Positions 18,135 through 19,184 of a stretch of DNA of 19,184 bases are shown one piece after another; the first letter of the stretch is position 1; the number at the start of each line of letters is the position of its first letter. The stretch spans positions 1 to 19,184 of the forward strand of contig RXOD01004687.1 of assembly GCA_005223375.1 (NCBI GenBank), read 5' to 3'. The stretch is from Amoebophrya sp. AT5.2 (taxonomy: Eukaryota; Sar; Dinophyceae; Syndiniales; Amoebophryaceae). The notes under the pieces were generated by a model. It worked only from the letters and a program-made list of their open reading frames with translations. It ran no database searches and was not told the origin of the DNA. The position numbers and the translations under genes were made by a program.

Positions 18135-19184
18135 ATGACGTTTTTCGGACTGAAGGTGAAGCCGGGCAAGCCGGTTGTCGTAGAGGAACCCCAGTCCGCG
18201 GTACTTTTTTTGGCCCGCGTCACCGCCCCCGCCGATATGCAGAAGGGACAGAAAGCAACTCTCCGAGTCATTTCAACTGAAGACAAAGAAAAGTATACTT
18301 TCTTTATACGAGTGCAATCGCCTCCGCTTTGCCTTCTTTCGGCAATCTCCTGAGTCATTGACTTTTTATTGAGTACTGTTTGTTTCTCTCCTCCGTCCGC
18401 GTCAGTGTCACCCTCACTATCTATTACTTCAGTAAAAAAGTTCTTTGCTCATTTGGTTTCGCAAATTTTATACATTCACGCTCAGCCCCTCCGGTTTTGC
18501 AGTTGCGGTACTGAAGCCTGGGGAGGAATCCGTGGCGGTGAACTTGTACGTGGATCCAATGGAGACGAAATTTGCAGTGGATGGCCCAGTAGCGGTTGAT
18601 CTAACGGGCTACTACGGAATGGAGCAGGGCGACGATGACGACGTCTCAATGGACTCCATGGACCTAGAGGAAGAAAGCGAAGCCGCAGAGGAACAGAAGG
18701 TGCTTACTTTTAAGAAAACGCGCTCCGCCAACGAAGAAAACGTACAATCTGGTTCCACTTTGTTCATCTCTCTCTCTCTTGTTTCACTAGAAGAAAACCT
18801 CCGCCCAAGGGGACAGCAGGACAATCGAATCAATGATCATCTCAGCCAAAACAAATAATCCATTTTGTACCTCTACCTATTTCGCACAGCAGAACAAGAA
18901 AGCGGCGGACAAGAAGTTTTGCCGCGATGTGGAGAAGCGTTCGCACCTCGTTCCCCCGACGATGGATGACGAAGAGGAGGACGAGGAAGAAGAGTGCGAG
19001 TCAGACAGCGAGCTGGAAAAAACGGTCGCCATGTTGAACGACCGTGCGGCGGCAGCTGCAGTGCGGAAGGAGGGCGAAAAAGCGTCTGCCAGCTCGGCCG
19101 CTCCGGCCAAGCAAGCGGCAGCGGAGGCGAGCAAGAAGAGCGACAGCGCGGCAAAGAAGGCGGACGCTGCGGCGGCCGGAGCGG
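18135..19184 (+). CDS. Nucleoplasmin-like (NPL) domain nuclear protein, possibly FKBP-type isomerase N terminus, 3' partial
   Basis: The start MTFFGLKVKPGKPVVV (ATG 18135) is the typical 'M.FWG..vkPGK' opening of NPL domains found in nuclear FKBPs (Fpr3/Fpr4, FKBP39/46) and plant HD2 proteins. The domain continues as KGQKATLRVIS and then, after an intron, AVLKPGEESVAVNLYV and VAVDLTGYYGMEQ, followed by an acidic tract (GDDDDVSMDSMDLEEESEAAEEQ). A further exon from about 18890 carries QNKKAADKK, another acidic run (MDDEEEDEEEECESDSE) and a Lys/Ala-rich tail running off the window. Acidic then basic tails fit a histone chaperone or a nuclear FKBP; no FKBP catalytic domain is within view. The first intron may be 18293-18485 (GT-AG, in frame), but a stronger acceptor at 18501-18502 would need a non-GT donor. 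The second region is discussed separately. Confidence 0.78.
18700..18889 (+). other. Second intron region of the NPL gene (one or two introns)
   Basis: The donor AAG|GTGCTTAC at 18700 is phase 0. Two acceptors keep the downstream frame: 18789-18790, preceded by a strong pyrimidine tract (TCTCTCTCTCTTGTTTCACTAG), and 18888-18889, preceded by TACCTCTACCTATTTCGCACAG. If both are used, a roughly 30-base micro-exon KKTSAQGDSR lies between, and the next intron would lack a GT donor. Near-repeats AAGAAAAC (18712, 18791) and ACAGCAG (18813, 18886) flank the possible ends. Confidence 0.5.

Overview
The window looks like nuclear DNA of a unicellular eukaryote, most likely an alveolate, possibly a dinoflagellate or syndinian (Amoebophrya-like). 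That placement is inference. The supporting observations are: seven protein-coding gene models, all on the + strand; reading frames that only make sense if short introns (about 90-420 bases) are removed; introns whose two ends carry short direct repeats, in one case with a perfect 24-bp terminal inverted repeat; GC-rich coding sequence separated by AT-richer spacers of 0.5-0.8 kb; and purely eukaryotic protein families. There is no operon structure, and no tRNA, rRNA, CRISPR or prokaryotic mobile element was seen.

Layout: (1) 1-4075, cellular RNA-dependent RNA polymerase of the RDR/QDE-1 family, 5' end outside the window, with the catalytic DMDGD motif. (2) 4803-6863, intronless OTU-family cysteine protease (deubiquitinase-like) with an N-terminal targeting-like peptide and a degenerate second OTU-like copy before the active one. 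(3) 7664-8940, unrecognised protein with an N-myristoylation-type start, split by an intron bearing 24-bp inverted repeats. (4) 9618-12649, three-exon RNA-binding protein with one clear RRM and a second RRM-like fold interrupted by an acidic stretch. (5) 13412-15795, five-exon VMP1 (VTT/SNARE-associated family) membrane protein carrying an extra EF-hand loop before its last membrane segment. (6) 16344-17435, unrecognised protein with a signal-anchor-like N terminus, an internal membrane segment and a cysteine-containing C-terminal half. (7) 18135 to the end, nucleoplasmin-like domain protein with acidic then Lys/Ala-rich tails, cut by the window edge; it may be the N terminus of a nuclear FKBP-type prolyl isomerase.

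The genes do not form one pathway. They cover RNA silencing, ubiquitin processing, RNA binding, autophagy/ER lipid handling and chromatin or histone chaperoning, which is ordinary for a gene-dense co-oriented eukaryotic array. The most unusual signals are the introner-like introns, the tandem OTU/pseudo-OTU protein, the EF-hand inside VMP1, and a long disordered insert within the RDR C-terminal region. Splice sites were placed by eye from frame, GT/AG dinucleotides and remembered family landmarks. Those of VMP1 and the RRM gene are firm; those of the RDR and nucleoplasmin-like genes are provisional.
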